14,926 nucleotides of DNA, taken from assembly GCA_946482295.1 (NCBI GenBank), contig CAMLRB010000080.1, positions 1 through 14,926 of the forward strand. Direction: 5' to 3'. The DNA comes from an uncultured Bacteriovorax sp. GTDB taxonomy: Bacteria; Bdellovibrionota; Bacteriovoracia; Bacteriovoracales; Bacteriovoracaceae. The notes beneath the pieces are model-generated. The model had not been told where the DNA came from. It ran no database searches and saw nothing but the letters and a program-made list of their open reading frames with translations. The translations under genes and the position numbers were made by a program. This document shows, piece by piece, positions 14,909 to 14,926 of the stretch (within the stretch, counting starts at the first letter, position 1; each line of letters begins with the position of its first letter).

Positions 14909-14926
14909 GTATTAAAGTAAACTTCA

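Noticed and set aside
1..14926. tRNA, rRNA, CRISPR, insertion sequence, integrase or phage signals
   Set aside because: I looked for repeat-spacer arrays, terminal inverted repeats, transposase motifs and cloverleaf-like segments and saw none.

Overview
The window is a gene-dense, AT-rich stretch of a Gram-negative chromosome. The envelope genes support that: an LptF/LptG-type permease, a C-terminal-Phe outer-membrane barrel, a lipobox lipoprotein and a membrane-anchored periplasmic thioredoxin. The Kazal-type lipoprotein, TadE/pilin-like N-terminus, CFI-box protein and coding style make me suspect the Bdellovibrionota/Bacteriovoracales (Bacteriovorax- or Peredibacter-like), but that is inference; no rRNA or tRNA gene is present to anchor it.

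Layout. (1) 1-1050: the start of a leftward TadE/pilin-like gene is cut by the window edge. It diverges from a rightward TlpA/ResA-like thioredoxin, which converges to within 1 nt of a leftward two-domain Kazal lipoprotein. (2) 1086-5509: a leftward hutH-hutU-hutI block converts histidine to N-formimino-L-glutamate. The last step (hutG, or hutF plus a deformylase) is not in the window. A perfect 9-bp inverted repeat covers the hutH ribosome-binding site. (3) 5573-5968: a small one-pass membrane protein with an ankyrin-like tail. (4) 6085-11016: a leftward tightly packed series of outer-membrane barrel, CFI-box protein, LptF/LptG-type permease, def, fmt and rpe. Gaps are 7 to 19 nt and one pair overlaps by 29 nt, so it is probably one operon mixing envelope and translation-start functions. 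(5) 11064-14908: a rightward coupled operon of galU, an unknown secreted protein and priA.

The two large operons diverge from a 47-nt gap. Within it their two Shine-Dalgarno sequences form the arms of a perfect 9-bp inverted repeat, and two back-to-back sigma70-like promoters can be drawn, each with its -35 box in the other gene's coding sequence. The barrel gene has no ATG/GTG/TTG start that gives a normal signal peptide. An ATT codon with a well-placed Shine-Dalgarno gives a textbook one, so I propose non-canonical ATT initiation.

Most genes are housekeeping. The parts worth following up are the barrel / CFI-box / LptF-LptG module with its ATT start, the Kazal lipoprotein whose second domain has lost one disulfide pair as a unit, the hutH RBS hairpin, and the unknown secreted protein coupled between galU and priA. 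I found no transposon, CRISPR array, RNA gene or phage signature. No gene-free stretch exceeds 300 bases.
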